Notes under the pieces: generated by a model
Seen by the model: the letters and a program-made list of their open reading frames with translations, nothing else
Database searches by the model: none
Told to the model about the DNA's origin: nothing
NCBI GenBank assembly: GCA_963834705.1
Contig: CAWICV010000001.1
Span: forward strand, 992,001-1,056,000
Origin: RYN-230 sp963834705
GTDB taxonomy: Bacteria > Actinomycetota > Actinomycetes > Streptosporangiales > Streptosporangiaceae
DNA: 64,000 bases
Direction of reading: 5' to 3'
Program-made: the position numbers and the translations under genes
Part shown: positions 8,592 to 16,468 of the stretch, in pieces
Numbering within the stretch: position 1 is the first letter of the stretch
Layout of the letters: every line of letters begins with the position of its first letter

Positions 8592-8739
8592 CGAACCTCT
8601 CCGCTCTTCGTGAAGGGGCGGATATACATCTCCTGCGCACGTAACGCTAGGTCCGGTCGTTCACCCGCAGCAGGCGAATCGGCATTACGTATTTCTTACC
8701 GGTGTTCTGGCCGCCCGTAATTCGTGGTCGGCGGGCCGC

Positions 8740-9771
8740 TCATCCAGCGGCGATGCGCTCGGCCAGCCAGGCCAGCGACAACGGGTACCGGTAGTCGATA
8801 CCCATGTGGGTAGCGTCGAACAGCTCGAACTGGACCACGTCGCCGGCCACCCCAAGCCCGCGCAGCGCCTCGCGGAACGCCGTCGCGCCCACGTCGAGGA
8901 ACCACTCGTCGCGCTTTCCCGCATCGATCCAGATGGCGCGCAGCCCGCGCAGCTGGTCCGCGTACCGCGGCGCCATCCGGACCGGGTCCCAGTCCAGCCA
9001 CCGCTGCCAGGCCTCCGGCCGGAGCTGCCCGGTCAGCGGATCGAACGGCAGCTCCACGGTGCCGTCCTCGCGGGCCGAGAAGCAGGCCGACACGCCGAGC
9101 AGCATGAGCAGGTCGTGGTCGGCCTCCTTGGTGAACGAGGTACGCGACTCGAAGTCCGCCCACCACTTCCAGATGTCCCCGTCGTAATCCCGCAGGTGCC
9201 GCACGGACTTGCCGAACTCCGGGAGGTAGCTCAGCTCGTAGAGCGAGTCGCCGGCGTGCGTGGCCAGCGCGCCAAACAAGTCGGGGCGCAGCATCGGGGT
9301 GATCATCGCGCCGAACCCGCCGCTGGACTTGCCCATGATGGCCCGGTGTGCGGCCGCGTCCAGCGTCCGGTAGTGCGCGTCCACCCAGGGCACCACTTCG
9401 CTGCACAGGTAGGAGTGGTACTGGCCGGTGCCGGGCGAGTCCACGAACTGGCTGCCGCCGTACCGGGTCCACGCGTCCACGTAGACCACGATCGCGCCGG
9501 GCGCCTGCCCGGATGCGAATACGGCGTCGGCCGTCTCCGGGAACGGCTGCCGGTACGGCGACCGGTTCCGCCACATGGCGATGTGCCCGGTGTAGCCCTG
9601 GATCACGTACACGGAGGGGTAGCGGCGGCCGGGATCCGCGTCGTAGCCGGGCGGCACATAGACCCAGAGCGGCCGCTCGGCCGGATCGCCCAGCGGGTTG
9701 TCCCGGAGCAGCGCGCTGTCGATCACGTGCTCGTCGATACGCCCCGCCAGGTCAGCGGACCAGGGCAGCAT
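8740..9771 (-). CDS. Alpha/beta-hydrolase esterase (PF00756-type)
   Basis: A 343-aa putative esterase of the esterase D/antigen 85-like family. LWVYVPPGYDADPGRRYPSV and YVIQGYTGH form the N-terminal part of the hydrolase fold. GKSSGGFGAM is the nucleophile elbow (G-x-S-x-G), and the C-terminal DATHMGIDYRY supplies the likely catalytic His. The start at 9771 has GAGGAGG a few bases upstream; the much longer in-frame extension runs antisense through the E1 gene and is rejected. There is no obvious signal peptide, so it is probably cytosolic. It is divergent from the E1 gene with only 54 bp between starts, implying a shared promoter region. Confidence 0.88.
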   Translation of the reverse strand: MLPWSADLAGRIDEHVIDSALLRDNPLGDPAERPLWVYVPPGYDADPGRRYPSVYVIQGYTGHIAMWRNRSPYRQPFPETADAVFASGQAPGAIVVYVDAWTRYGGSQFVDSPGTGQYHSYLCSEVVPWVDAHYRTLDAAAHRAIMGKSSGGFGAMITPMLRPDLFGALATHAGDSLYELSYLPEFGKSVRHLRDYDGDIWKWWADFESRTSFTKEADHDLLMLLGVSACFSAREDGTVELPFDPLTGQLRPEAWQRWLDWDPVRMAPRYADQLRGLRAIWIDAGKRDEWFLDVGATAFREALRGLGVAGDVVQFELFDATHMGIDYRYPLSLAWLAERIAAG

Positions 9772-9825
9772 AGGGCCTCCTCGTTGGTGCAGGTAATGCG
9801 CCGCGCTGGGACCTACCGTAGAGGA

Positions 9826-12105
9826 ATGAGCATCGAGCAGGCCGAGCGAGACCCAGTGGAGCTGCACTTCGCCGAGGTGGCCGCCACGCTGAACGGCCGG
9901 CCTCCCGCACCGGCCGGGCCGCCCGAGGGGCCGGCCTCCTGGATACGTGGGCCGGCGCCGATCCGGCCGGGCTCGGCGCTGACCGGCCAGCAGTGCCTGG
10001 ATTTGTTCGACGCCCAGCTGGCCAGCCGGCACCTCGACGTGGCCGCCCGCTGGCTGCGCGCCCGCGGCGCTGGCTTCTACACCATCGGCTCGTCCGGGCA
10101 CGAGGGCAACGCCGGCGTCGCGGCCGCGCTCCGGCTCACCGACCCGGCGCTGCTGCACTACCGGTCCGGGGCGTTCTACCTGGCCCGCGCGCAGCAGGCC
10201 AGCCCCCCGCAGGACGGCGTGCTGGATGTGCTGCTCGGCCTGGTGGCAGCCGTGGCGGAGCCGATCGCCAGCGGCCGGCACAAGGTGTTCGGCCGCCAGG
10301 AGCTGAACGTCATCCCGCAGACCTCGACCATCGCCTCGCACCTGCCCCGGGCCATGGGGCTGGCCTTCGCCCTGGAGCGGGCGGCCCGGCTGGGCCTGCG
10401 GGCGGCCTGGCCGGCCGACGCGATCGTGCTGGCCAGCCTCGGCGACGCGTCGGTGAACCACTCCACCGCGGCCGGGGCGATCAACACCGCCGCGTACTGC
10501 GCATTCCAGCACCTGCCGCTGCCGCTGCTGATGGTGGTCGAGGACAACGGGCTCGGCATCAGCGTGCGGACCCCGCCCGGCTGGGTCGCCGCCGCCACCC
10601 GGGCCGTGCCGGGCATCGGCTACTTCCACGCCGACGGCGCCGACCTGGCCGACGTCTACGACACCGCACTGGCCGCTGCGGCCTGGGTCCGGGACCGCCG
10701 TTCCCCCGCGTTCCTGCATCTGGACGTGGTCCGGTTCGGCGGGCACGCGGGCTCGGACGTGGAGAGCGGCTACCGCAGCGCCGCGGACCAGGCCGCCGAC
10801 CTGGCCGCCGACCCGCTGCTCGGCACCGCGCGGCTGCTGGTCAGCGCCGGGGTGGTCACCCCGGCCGAGGTGATCGCCCGGTACGAGCAGTCCCGCGCCC
10901 GGGTGCTCGGCCTGGCCAGCGAACTGGCCGATGTCCCCCGGCTGGCCTCCGCCGAGCAGGTGATGGCCCCGCTCGCGCCGCACCGGCCGGACCACGTGTG
11001 GGCCAGCGCCTGCCTCAGCGCGGATCAGGTCATCCGCTCGCACGCCTTTGCCGGGCGGCTGCCGGAACAGGCCGGCGGGCTGACCCTGGCCCAGTCGGTC
11101 AATGCCGCGCTGGCCGACGCGCTGGCCGTCCGGCCGAACATGCTGGTGTTCGGCGAGGACGTGGCGCGCAAGGGCGGGGTGTACGGGGTGACCCGCGGGC
11201 TGCTGGACCGGTTCGGCGCCACCCGGGTGTTCGACACGCTGCTCGACGAGTCCTCCATTCTCGGCCTGGCCCTGGGGGCCGGCCTGGCCGGGCTGCTCCC
11301 GGTGCCGGAGATCCAGTACCTGGCCTACCTGCACAACGCGGCCGATCAGATCCGCGGCGAAGCGGCCACGCTGTCCTTCTTCTCGCAGGGCCAGTTCCGC
11401 AACCCGATGGTCGTGCGCATCGCCGGGCTGGCCTACCAGCGCGGCTTCGGCGGGCACTTCCACAACGACAACGCGCTGGCCGGCCTGCGCGACATCCCGG
11501 GTGTGCTGATCGCCTGCCCGGCCCGGCCGGACGACGCGGCGGCCATGCTGCGCACCTGCCTGGCCGCCGCCGAAGTGGACGGCCGGGTGTGCGTGTTCCT
11601 GGAGCCGATCGCGCTGTATCACACCCGGGACCTGGCCGGGCCGGGCGACGGCGGCTGGCTCGCTCCTTATGCCCCGCCTGCCGCCTGGCCCGCTGGGCAC
11701 GTCCCAGTGGGCCAGGCGCGGTGCCACGGGGACGGGCGTGACCTGACCATCGTCACGTTCGGCAACGGGCTGCCGATGAGCCTGCGGGTGGCCGGCCGGC
11801 TGGCCGCCGACGGCATCGGCTGCCGGGTGCTCGACCTGCGCTGGATCGCGCCGCTGCCGGCCGAGGACATCCTGCGTGAGGCCAGCGTCACCGGCCGGGT
11901 GCTGGTGGCGGATGAGACCCGGCGCACCGGCGGGGTGTCCGAGGCCGTGGTCACCGCGCTGGCCGACGCCGGGTTCGGCGGCCGGATGGCCCGGGTCACC
12001 AGCGCGGACAGTTTCATCCCGCTGGGCGACGCGGCCCACCTGGTCCTGCTGTCTGAGGCGGCGATCGAGTCGGCCGCCCGGCGGCTGGCCGAGCAGCCCA
12101 GATAG
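9826..12105 (+). CDS. Fused alpha/beta 2-oxoacid dehydrogenase E1-like thiamine diphosphate enzyme
   Basis: A 759-aa thiamine-diphosphate enzyme with E1-alpha and E1-beta parts of a branched-chain/pyruvate-type 2-oxoacid dehydrogenase in one chain. The alpha part has IGSSGHEGNAG (about 88-97), HYRSGAFYLAR (111-121) and the cofactor motif GDAS (206-209) to EDNG (239-242), where the usual G-D-G is G-D-A. The beta part from about residue 395 has FGEDVARKGGVYGVTRGL and PEIQYLAYLHNAADQIRGE, then a transketolase C-terminal domain. The ATG at 9826 is poorly spaced from its GAGG; an in-frame ATG at 9796 adds 10 residues and cannot be excluded. No E2 or E3 gene is adjacent, so the partner complex is unknown. 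Confidence 0.88.
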   Translation: MSIEQAERDPVELHFAEVAATLNGRPPAPAGPPEGPASWIRGPAPIRPGSALTGQQCLDLFDAQLASRHLDVAARWLRARGAGFYTIGSSGHEGNAGVAAALRLTDPALLHYRSGAFYLARAQQASPPQDGVLDVLLGLVAAVAEPIASGRHKVFGRQELNVIPQTSTIASHLPRAMGLAFALERAARLGLRAAWPADAIVLASLGDASVNHSTAAGAINTAAYCAFQHLPLPLLMVVEDNGLGISVRTPPGWVAAATRAVPGIGYFHADGADLADVYDTALAAAAWVRDRRSPAFLHLDVVRFGGHAGSDVESGYRSAADQAADLAADPLLGTARLLVSAGVVTPAEVIARYEQSRARVLGLASELADVPRLASAEQVMAPLAPHRPDHVWASACLSADQVIRSHAFAGRLPEQAGGLTLAQSVNAALADALAVRPNMLVFGEDVARKGGVYGVTRGLLDRFGATRVFDTLLDESSILGLALGAGLAGLLPVPEIQYLAYLHNAADQIRGEAATLSFFSQGQFRNPMVVRIAGLAYQRGFGGHFHNDNALAGLRDIPGVLIACPARPDDAAAMLRTCLAAAEVDGRVCVFLEPIALYHTRDLAGPGDGGWLAPYAPPAAWPAGHVPVGQARCHGDGRDLTIVTFGNGLPMSLRVAGRLAADGIGCRVLDLRWIAPLPAEDILREASVTGRVLVADETRRTGGVSEAVVTALADAGFGGRMARVTSADSFIPLGDAAHLVLLSEAAIESAARRLAEQPR

Positions 12106-12383
12106 CCGGCCCGCCGACCGGACGCACCCGCTGTCCACCGGGCGGCCATTGTCCGGTTACCGGCTTACCCCCGCCTCCGCCCCAGCCCCACGCCGGCCCC
12201 GGCCCCGTTACCCCCCGCCCCGCCAACCGCTACCTCGATACCAGCCACCCCCGCCGCTGACCCGTCGCGGCCCAACCTCACTAGCGCGGTGAAAAAGTGG
12301 TCACCGGTGACCGCAAACTCACGCGCTCCTGTCCAGCCCGGCTCACAGGGTTGTCCCGGTGCTAACCCCGCCGCCGATCTTAC
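12106..12383. other. Gene-free stretch with C-rich low-complexity segment
   Basis: Between the E1 gene and the toxin-antitoxin operon there is no convincing ORF. The plus strand at about 12160-12270 is strongly pyrimidine-biased, with repeated runs of C separated by single A, G or T bases, so the minus strand is G-rich. The part from about 12290 onward is more AT-rich and leads into the vapB operator repeats. It may act as a transcription terminator or structure-forming spacer; no function is shown. Confidence 0.5.
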
Positions 12384-12439
12384 GATCTTGGTGTTATTAC
12401 TATGTGATCTTGGTGTGCACATTTTGATGATCTTGGTGT
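12384..12439. promoter_or_regulatory. Three-copy GATCTTGGTGT operator iterons upstream of vapB
   Basis: The 11-bp sequence GATCTTGGTGT occurs exactly at 12384-12394, 12406-12416 and 12429-12439, with starts 22 and 23 bp apart (two helical turns). A degenerate fourth copy GATCTTACG begins at 12376. The last copy ends 12 bp before the preferred vapB start. Antitoxins with ribbon-helix-helix N-termini usually autoregulate by binding repeated or palindromic sites here, so this is a likely VapB/VapBC operator. The spacing places all three copies on one face of the helix. Confidence 0.75.
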
Positions 12440-12451
12440 ATCGTGGATAGC

Positions 12452-12730
12452 GTGACACGCATCACGGTGAATGTGAACGATCGGTGGCTGGAGGCGGCAC
12501 GGGTGGTGCTCGGGACCGAGACCAAGGTGGCCACGATCAACGCCGCGCTGCACGCCCAGGCCCTCAAGGCCGAGACGGCCGAGATTCTGGCCGCATTGGA
12601 CAGCGCGGAGATGGATTTCGGGTCTTCAGATGGGTTCGGCTACGGCGGTGGCCGGGACCTGTCCAAGCTTGAAGAACAGGCCAGGGCCGAAATGCCGGGT
12701 AACGGCCAGGCCGGGCACGCAAGCTCCTGA
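12452..12730 (+). CDS. vapB: VapB-family antitoxin (ribbon-helix-helix type)
   Basis: A 92-aa antitoxin of the VapB/DUF2191 type. The N-terminus TRITVNVNDRWLEAARVVLG and following TKVATINAALHAQA match the ribbon-helix-helix DNA-binding part. The acidic and Gly-rich C-terminal tail would wrap the toxin active site. Two GTG starts are possible, 12443 and 12452; the latter begins directly with VTRITVNV, the usual family N-terminus. There is no Shine-Dalgarno, so the mRNA may be leaderless. The stop overlaps the vapC ATG by one base (TGATG), the standard coupled arrangement. Confidence 0.85.
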   Translation: MTRITVNVNDRWLEAARVVLGTETKVATINAALHAQALKAETAEILAALDSAEMDFGSSDGFGYGGGRDLSKLEEQARAEMPGNGQAGHASS

Positions 12731-13149
12731 TGGCCGGGACGGTATATCTGGCCGACACGTCTGCGTACGTCCTGCAAGGCCGGCACCCCAGGGTGCGCGC
12801 GCGATTCGCGGCATTGCTGACCGAGGGGCGCCTGGCCGTCTGCCAGATGACCGCGCTCGAGTACCTGAACAACGCGGCCAGCCCGGCGAGCTACGAGGCG
12901 CTCTGGGCCGCTCTGCACGGGCACCGGTGGATGGACGTCAGCACGGCGGCCATGCAGCGCGCCCTGGACGTGCACCGGCTACTCGCGGACCGCAGCCAGC
13001 ACCGGCACTTCCGGCTGCCCGACCTGATCATCGCGGCCACGGCCGAGCAGCATGGCGCGACCGTGCTGCACTACGACGCGGACTACGACCGGATCGCCGC
13101 GGTGACCAGCCAGCCGGTGGAATGGGTAGCCGAGAAGGGCTCCCTGTAG
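12730..13149 (+). CDS. vapC: VapC-family PIN-domain ribonuclease toxin
   Basis: A 139-aa PIN-domain toxin. The acidic residues expected for Mg-dependent RNase activity are present: Asp9 in YLADTSAYV, Glu44 in MTALEYLNN, Asp98 in RLPDLIIAATAE, and Asp116 or Asp118 in LHYDADYD. Length and domain layout match VapC proteins that cleave tRNA or rRNA, although the RNA target cannot be predicted. It is translationally coupled to the antitoxin. All catalytic positions are intact, so the module looks functional. Confidence 0.92.
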   Translation: MAGTVYLADTSAYVLQGRHPRVRARFAALLTEGRLAVCQMTALEYLNNAASPASYEALWAALHGHRWMDVSTAAMQRALDVHRLLADRSQHRHFRLPDLIIAATAEQHGATVLHYDADYDRIAAVTSQPVEWVAEKGSL

Positions 13150-13183
13150 ACACCTAGCGCTCCTATGCATAGACTTACGCAGT

Positions 13184-13537
13184 ATGAATCGTGAACGCCT
13201 CAAGGGGCACCTCGACCTGCTGCTGCTGGCCGTGCTCGCGGCCGGGCCGGCCCACGGCTACGCAGTGATCTCAGCCCTGCGCCAGCGCAGCGAAGGCACG
13301 TTCGACCTGCCCGAAGGCACCGTGTACCCGGCGCTGCACCGGCTGGAGGACGCCGGGCTGCTGAGCAGCAGCTGGGCCGACGCGGACGGGCGGCGGCGCC
13401 GGGTATACGCGCTCACCCCGAAGGGGGCGGCCGCGCTGGCCGCCGAGCAGAGCGAATGGCGGCGCTTCGCGCACGCGGTGCAGGCGGTAACCAGCGGCCC
13501 CGGCCTGGCCGGCGGCCTGATCCCGGCGGGGGCCTGA
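13184..13537 (+). CDS. PadR family transcriptional regulator
   Basis: A 117-aa PadR-type winged-helix repressor. LDLLLLAVLAAGPAHGYAVI at residues 10-29, LPEGTVYPALHRLEDAGLL and the wing WADADGRRRRVYALTPKG are family hallmarks. PadR proteins of this short class are usually encoded just before the membrane protein they regulate. Here the next gene starts 1 nt after the stop (TGAGATG), a strong sign of co-expression. A classical ligand such as a phenolic acid cannot be inferred; in such pairs the inducer is often a membrane-active compound. Confidence 0.92.
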   Translation: MNRERLKGHLDLLLLAVLAAGPAHGYAVISALRQRSEGTFDLPEGTVYPALHRLEDAGLLSSSWADADGRRRRVYALTPKGAAALAAEQSEWRRFAHAVQAVTSGPGLAGGLIPAGA

Positions 13538-13538
13538 G

Positions 13539-14321
13539 ATGAGTGACCTGGTCGAGGAGTACCTGGACGAGCTGTACAGCAAGCTGCGCGGCTCGCCCCG
13601 GCAGGGCCGGCGGCTGCTGGCCGAGGCCGAGGACCACCTGCGCCAAGGCGTGGCGGAAGGGCTGGCCGGCGGGCTCACCCTGGAAGAAGCGCAACAGCAC
13701 GCCGTGTCCAGCTTCGGCTCGGTGCGCGCGGTGGTCCGGGCGCACGACACCCGGCTGCGCCGGGTCCCCGGCGCGGCGGTGCTGGCCGAGCTGGTCATGT
13801 CCAGCTGGAAGCTGGGCTCGATCGGGCTGCTCGCGGTGGGCGCCAGCGGCCTGGTCGTGGCGGCGATGAACGTGCTGTTCGGCCGGCCGTTCGTGGCGGC
13901 TGTGGCCCCCGGCACCAGGCTGCCCGCGGTGGACTGCCGGTACTGGCTGAACATCTGGCCCGGCGCGCACAGCTGCACCCAGGCGTACATGCTGGAGAGC
14001 AGCAGCGACGCGGTCTCGCTGCGGGTCGTCGCCGGCCTGCTCGGCCTGATCCTGCTGGGCGGCTACTACCTGGCCCGGCGCCGTTTCCGGTGGCGGGGGG
14101 TGCTGCCGGACGGATTCACCCCGACGATCGCCGTCAGCCTGTTCGGCGCGGCCGGCCTCGGCCTGGCCGGGCTGGCCGCCATGCACGGCGGTGACGTGGT
14201 CGCGGTGGACGGGATCACCGGGCCGGGCTTCTACCTCAGCGGCGCGATCGTCGCGCTGGCCATGGCGGCCGGCTACGGCCTCAAACTCCGGCGCACGCTG
14301 CTCCGGCACGCCCGCCGCTGA
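13539..14321 (+). CDS. Membrane protein partner of PadR (HAAS/permease-prefix-like N-terminus)
   Basis: A 260-aa protein. The first about 75 residues resemble the cytosolic HAAS or permease-prefix domain found next to PadR regulators (VEEYLDELYSKLRGSPRQGR, LLAEAEDHLRQG, LEEAQQHAVSSFGSV). Four or five hydrophobic segments follow, including SIGLLAVGASGLVVAAMNVLF and LGLILLGGYYLA. A conserved-looking extracellular loop contains two cysteines around VDCRYWLNIWPGAHSC. The function is unknown; PadR context suggests a role in membrane stress or signalling. Confidence 0.8.
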   Translation: MSDLVEEYLDELYSKLRGSPRQGRRLLAEAEDHLRQGVAEGLAGGLTLEEAQQHAVSSFGSVRAVVRAHDTRLRRVPGAAVLAELVMSSWKLGSIGLLAVGASGLVVAAMNVLFGRPFVAAVAPGTRLPAVDCRYWLNIWPGAHSCTQAYMLESSSDAVSLRVVAGLLGLILLGGYYLARRRFRWRGVLPDGFTPTIAVSLFGAAGLGLAGLAAMHGGDVVAVDGITGPGFYLSGAIVALAMAAGYGLKLRRTLLRHARR

Positions 14322-14363
14322 CCGCCCACCCCGCATCAGCAGACCGCTCAGCGGGGCTACCTG

Positions 14364-15152
14364 CTAGCCACGCTGGGCGGCCAGCAGGTGGCCGGTCAGC
14401 GCGGCCGTCACCTCGCCGGGCTGGGACACGTTGGCCAGGTGCGCGCCGCCGCGGATGACCCGCAGCCTGGAGGCCGGGATGGCCCGGGCGATTACCGCGC
14501 CCAGCCACGGCGGCGTGGCCGGGTCCTCACTGCCCGCGATGACCAGCGTCGGCGCGGTGACGCTGGGCAGCGCGGGCCGCAGGTCCATGCCGGCGATGGC
14601 GTCGCAGCAGCCCGCGTAGCCGGCCGGGTCGACGCTGCTGCTCAGGGTGGCCACGAACGCGGCCGGGATGGCCGGGTGGTGCGCCGCGAACGACGGGGTG
14701 AACCAGCGGCCCACCACCTGCTCGGCCAGCGGGGCCAGGCCGCTGGCCCGCACCCGGGCCGCCCGGCCGGACCAGAACGCCTGGTCCGGGAACCGGGCCG
14801 AGGTGCAGCAGACGGCCAGTGCACTGATCCGGTCCGGGGCGTGCGCGGCCAGCCACATGCCGACCATGCCGCCGAGCGAGACCCCGCAGTAGGACACCAT
14901 GCCAAGACCCAGCTCATCGAGCAGCCGCAGCACGTCGCCACCCAGCTCGGCCAGCGTGTACGGGCCGGCCGGGGCGGGCGAGCCGCCGTGCCCGCGGTGC
15001 TCGTAGTTGACCACCCGGAAGTGCTTGCGCAGCGTGCTCAGCTGCGGCTGCCACAGCTCCCCGATGGTGCCCAGCGAGTTGCCCAGGACCAGCACCGGCG
15101 CGTCCGCCGGGCCGTCATCCACGGCGGCCGTCAGCCGGATCGGGTCAGACAT
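14364..15152 (-). CDS. pcaD: 3-oxoadipate enol-lactonase
   Basis: A 262-aa alpha/beta hydrolase that opens 3-oxoadipate enol-lactone to 3-oxoadipate in the protocatechuate branch. The nucleophile elbow is YCGVSLGGMVG (Ser92). VLGNSLGTIGELWQPQ is the oxyanion region, and the catalytic His lies in GGAHLANVSQPGEV near the C-terminus. It has the single-domain length of a stand-alone PcaD, not the PcaL fusion with the decarboxylase. It is the last gene of the pcaB-C-I-J-H-G-D series and overlaps the pcaG stop by 8 nt. Confidence 0.9.
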   Translation of the reverse strand: MSDPIRLTAAVDDGPADAPVLVLGNSLGTIGELWQPQLSTLRKHFRVVNYEHRGHGGSPAPAGPYTLAELGGDVLRLLDELGLGMVSYCGVSLGGMVGMWLAAHAPDRISALAVCCTSARFPDQAFWSGRAARVRASGLAPLAEQVVGRWFTPSFAAHHPAIPAAFVATLSSSVDPAGYAGCCDAIAGMDLRPALPSVTAPTLVIAGSEDPATPPWLGAVIARAIPASRLRVIRGGAHLANVSQPGEVTAALTGHLLAAQRG

Positions 15153-15717
15153 CGAAGAACACGGTTTCGCCGTCGCCCTGCAGCCGGATGTCGAAGCGGT
15201 AGCTGCCCGCCGCGTCAGGCACGGCGGAGGCGATCAGCGTGGCCCGGCGGTCCCCGGCCACGCTGGCCAGCACCGGGTCGGCCGCGTTGGCCGCGGCCTC
15301 GTCCGCGAAGTAGATCCGGGTTACCACCCGGTCCAGCAGGCCGCGGGCGAGCACCGACACGTCCAGGTGCGGCGCCTCGGTGCCGCCGTCCGGGCTGGGC
15401 AGCGCGCCCGGCCGCAGCGTGATGATCCGGTAGCTGCCGTCGTCCCCGGTCGGGGACCGGCCGAAGGCGCGGAACCCGGTGCCGCCGGCCGGGGCGCCGC
15501 GCGGGTCGTCGGGGTGATCGAAGCGCCCGGCCGGGTCGGCCTGCCAGGTCTCGATCAGCCCGTCCGGGACCGGGTCGCCGGCGCCATCAAAGAGCCGGCC
15601 GCTGATCGTGATCGCGCCGGGGGTGCCCTCGGCCACCACGTACGGGCCGTCCGGCCAGGGCAGCCCCATGCCGAGGAACGGCCCGACGGTCTGCGATGGG
15701 GTGAGCCCGCCGCTCAC
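15145..15717 (-). CDS. pcaG: Protocatechuate 3,4-dioxygenase alpha subunit
   Basis: A 190-aa alpha subunit of the Fe(III) intradiol dioxygenase that converts protocatechuate to 3-carboxy-cis,cis-muconate. LTPSQTVGPFLGMGLPW is the family N-terminus. PDGLIETWQADPAGRF and GFRAFGRSPTGDDGSYRIIT mark the beta-sandwich core. Alpha subunits lack the iron ligands, as here. The GTG at 15717 is chosen because GTGA overlaps the pcaH stop by 4 nt; the longer in-frame extension is an out-of-frame shadow of pcaH. Confidence 0.92.
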   Translation of the reverse strand: MSGGLTPSQTVGPFLGMGLPWPDGPYVVAEGTPGAITISGRLFDGAGDPVPDGLIETWQADPAGRFDHPDDPRGAPAGGTGFRAFGRSPTGDDGSYRIITLRPGALPSPDGGTEAPHLDVSVLARGLLDRVVTRIYFADEAAANAADPVLASVAGDRRATLIASAVPDAAGSYRFDIRLQGDGETVFFDV

Positions 15718-16454
15718 CGGGCGCCCTCCTGCGCCTCGAACGGGGTCTGGCCGGTGCCGCGGAGCACGATGTCCCAGGTGTAGGCGAGCGCCCAGTCCGG
15801 CTCGGTCAGGTCGATGCTGAACGTGCAGATGAGCCGCTGCCGGGCCTTCTCGTCGGGGATCGAGTTGAAGATCGGGTCGTACGGGAACAGCGGGTCGTCC
15901 GGGAAGTACATCTGGGTCACCAGCCGCTGGGTGAACGCCCGGCCGAACATGGAGAAGTGGATGTGCGCCGGCCGCCAGGCGTTGTCGTGGTTTCCCCACG
16001 GATAGGACCCCGGCTTGATCGTGATGAACCGGTACCGGCCCGCGGAGTCGGTCACGGTCCGGCCGACTCCGGAGAAGTTCGGGTCCAGCGGCGCGGGGTG
16101 CTGGTCCACCCGGTGGTGGTACCGGCCGGCCGCGTTGGCCTGCCACACCTCCAGTAGCGTGTCCGGGATCGGCCGCCCGTCGCTGTCCAGCACCCGGCCG
16201 GTCACGATGATCCGCTCGCCGAGCGGCTCACCGGGGTGCTGCCTGGTCAGGTCGGCGTCGGCCGGGGTGACCCGTTCCGGGCCCAGCAGCGGGCCGGTGA
16301 TCTCGGTCAGCCGCTGCGGGAGCAGCACCAGCGGCTGGTGCGGCGCGCGCAGCGCGGTGGACCGGTAGCCCGGGGAATCCAGCGGCGGGTGCACCCCTTC
16401 CCCGGCCCGCGGGTACGACGGCAGGCGGAAATCTGTCGGCGGGTGGGTGGTCAT
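15714..16454 (-). CDS. pcaH: Protocatechuate 3,4-dioxygenase beta subunit
   Basis: A 246-aa catalytic subunit of protocatechuate 3,4-dioxygenase. The four Fe(III) ligands are visible: Tyr112 (AAGRYHH), Tyr151 (GSYPWGNH), His164 and His166 (RPAHIHFSMFG). The preceding LLEVWQANAAG and the following TQMYFPDDPLF also match. ATG 16454 has a GGGAG upstream. It sits between pcaJ and pcaG, overlapping pcaG by 4 nt, so the two subunits are made together. Confidence 0.95.
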   Translation of the reverse strand: MTTHPPTDFRLPSYPRAGEGVHPPLDSPGYRSTALRAPHQPLVLLPQRLTEITGPLLGPERVTPADADLTRQHPGEPLGERIIVTGRVLDSDGRPIPDTLLEVWQANAAGRYHHRVDQHPAPLDPNFSGVGRTVTDSAGRYRFITIKPGSYPWGNHDNAWRPAHIHFSMFGRAFTQRLVTQMYFPDDPLFPYDPIFNSIPDEKARQRLICTFSIDLTEPDWALAYTWDIVLRGTGQTPFEAQEGAR

Positions 16455-16468
16455 CAGGCTGCTCTCCC

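Noticed and set aside
8740..12138. 1132-aa minus-strand ORF spanning the esterase and E1 region
   Set aside because: Only its C-terminal 343 residues look like a protein (esterase); the rest is the antisense of the E1 gene and is a high-GC shadow frame.
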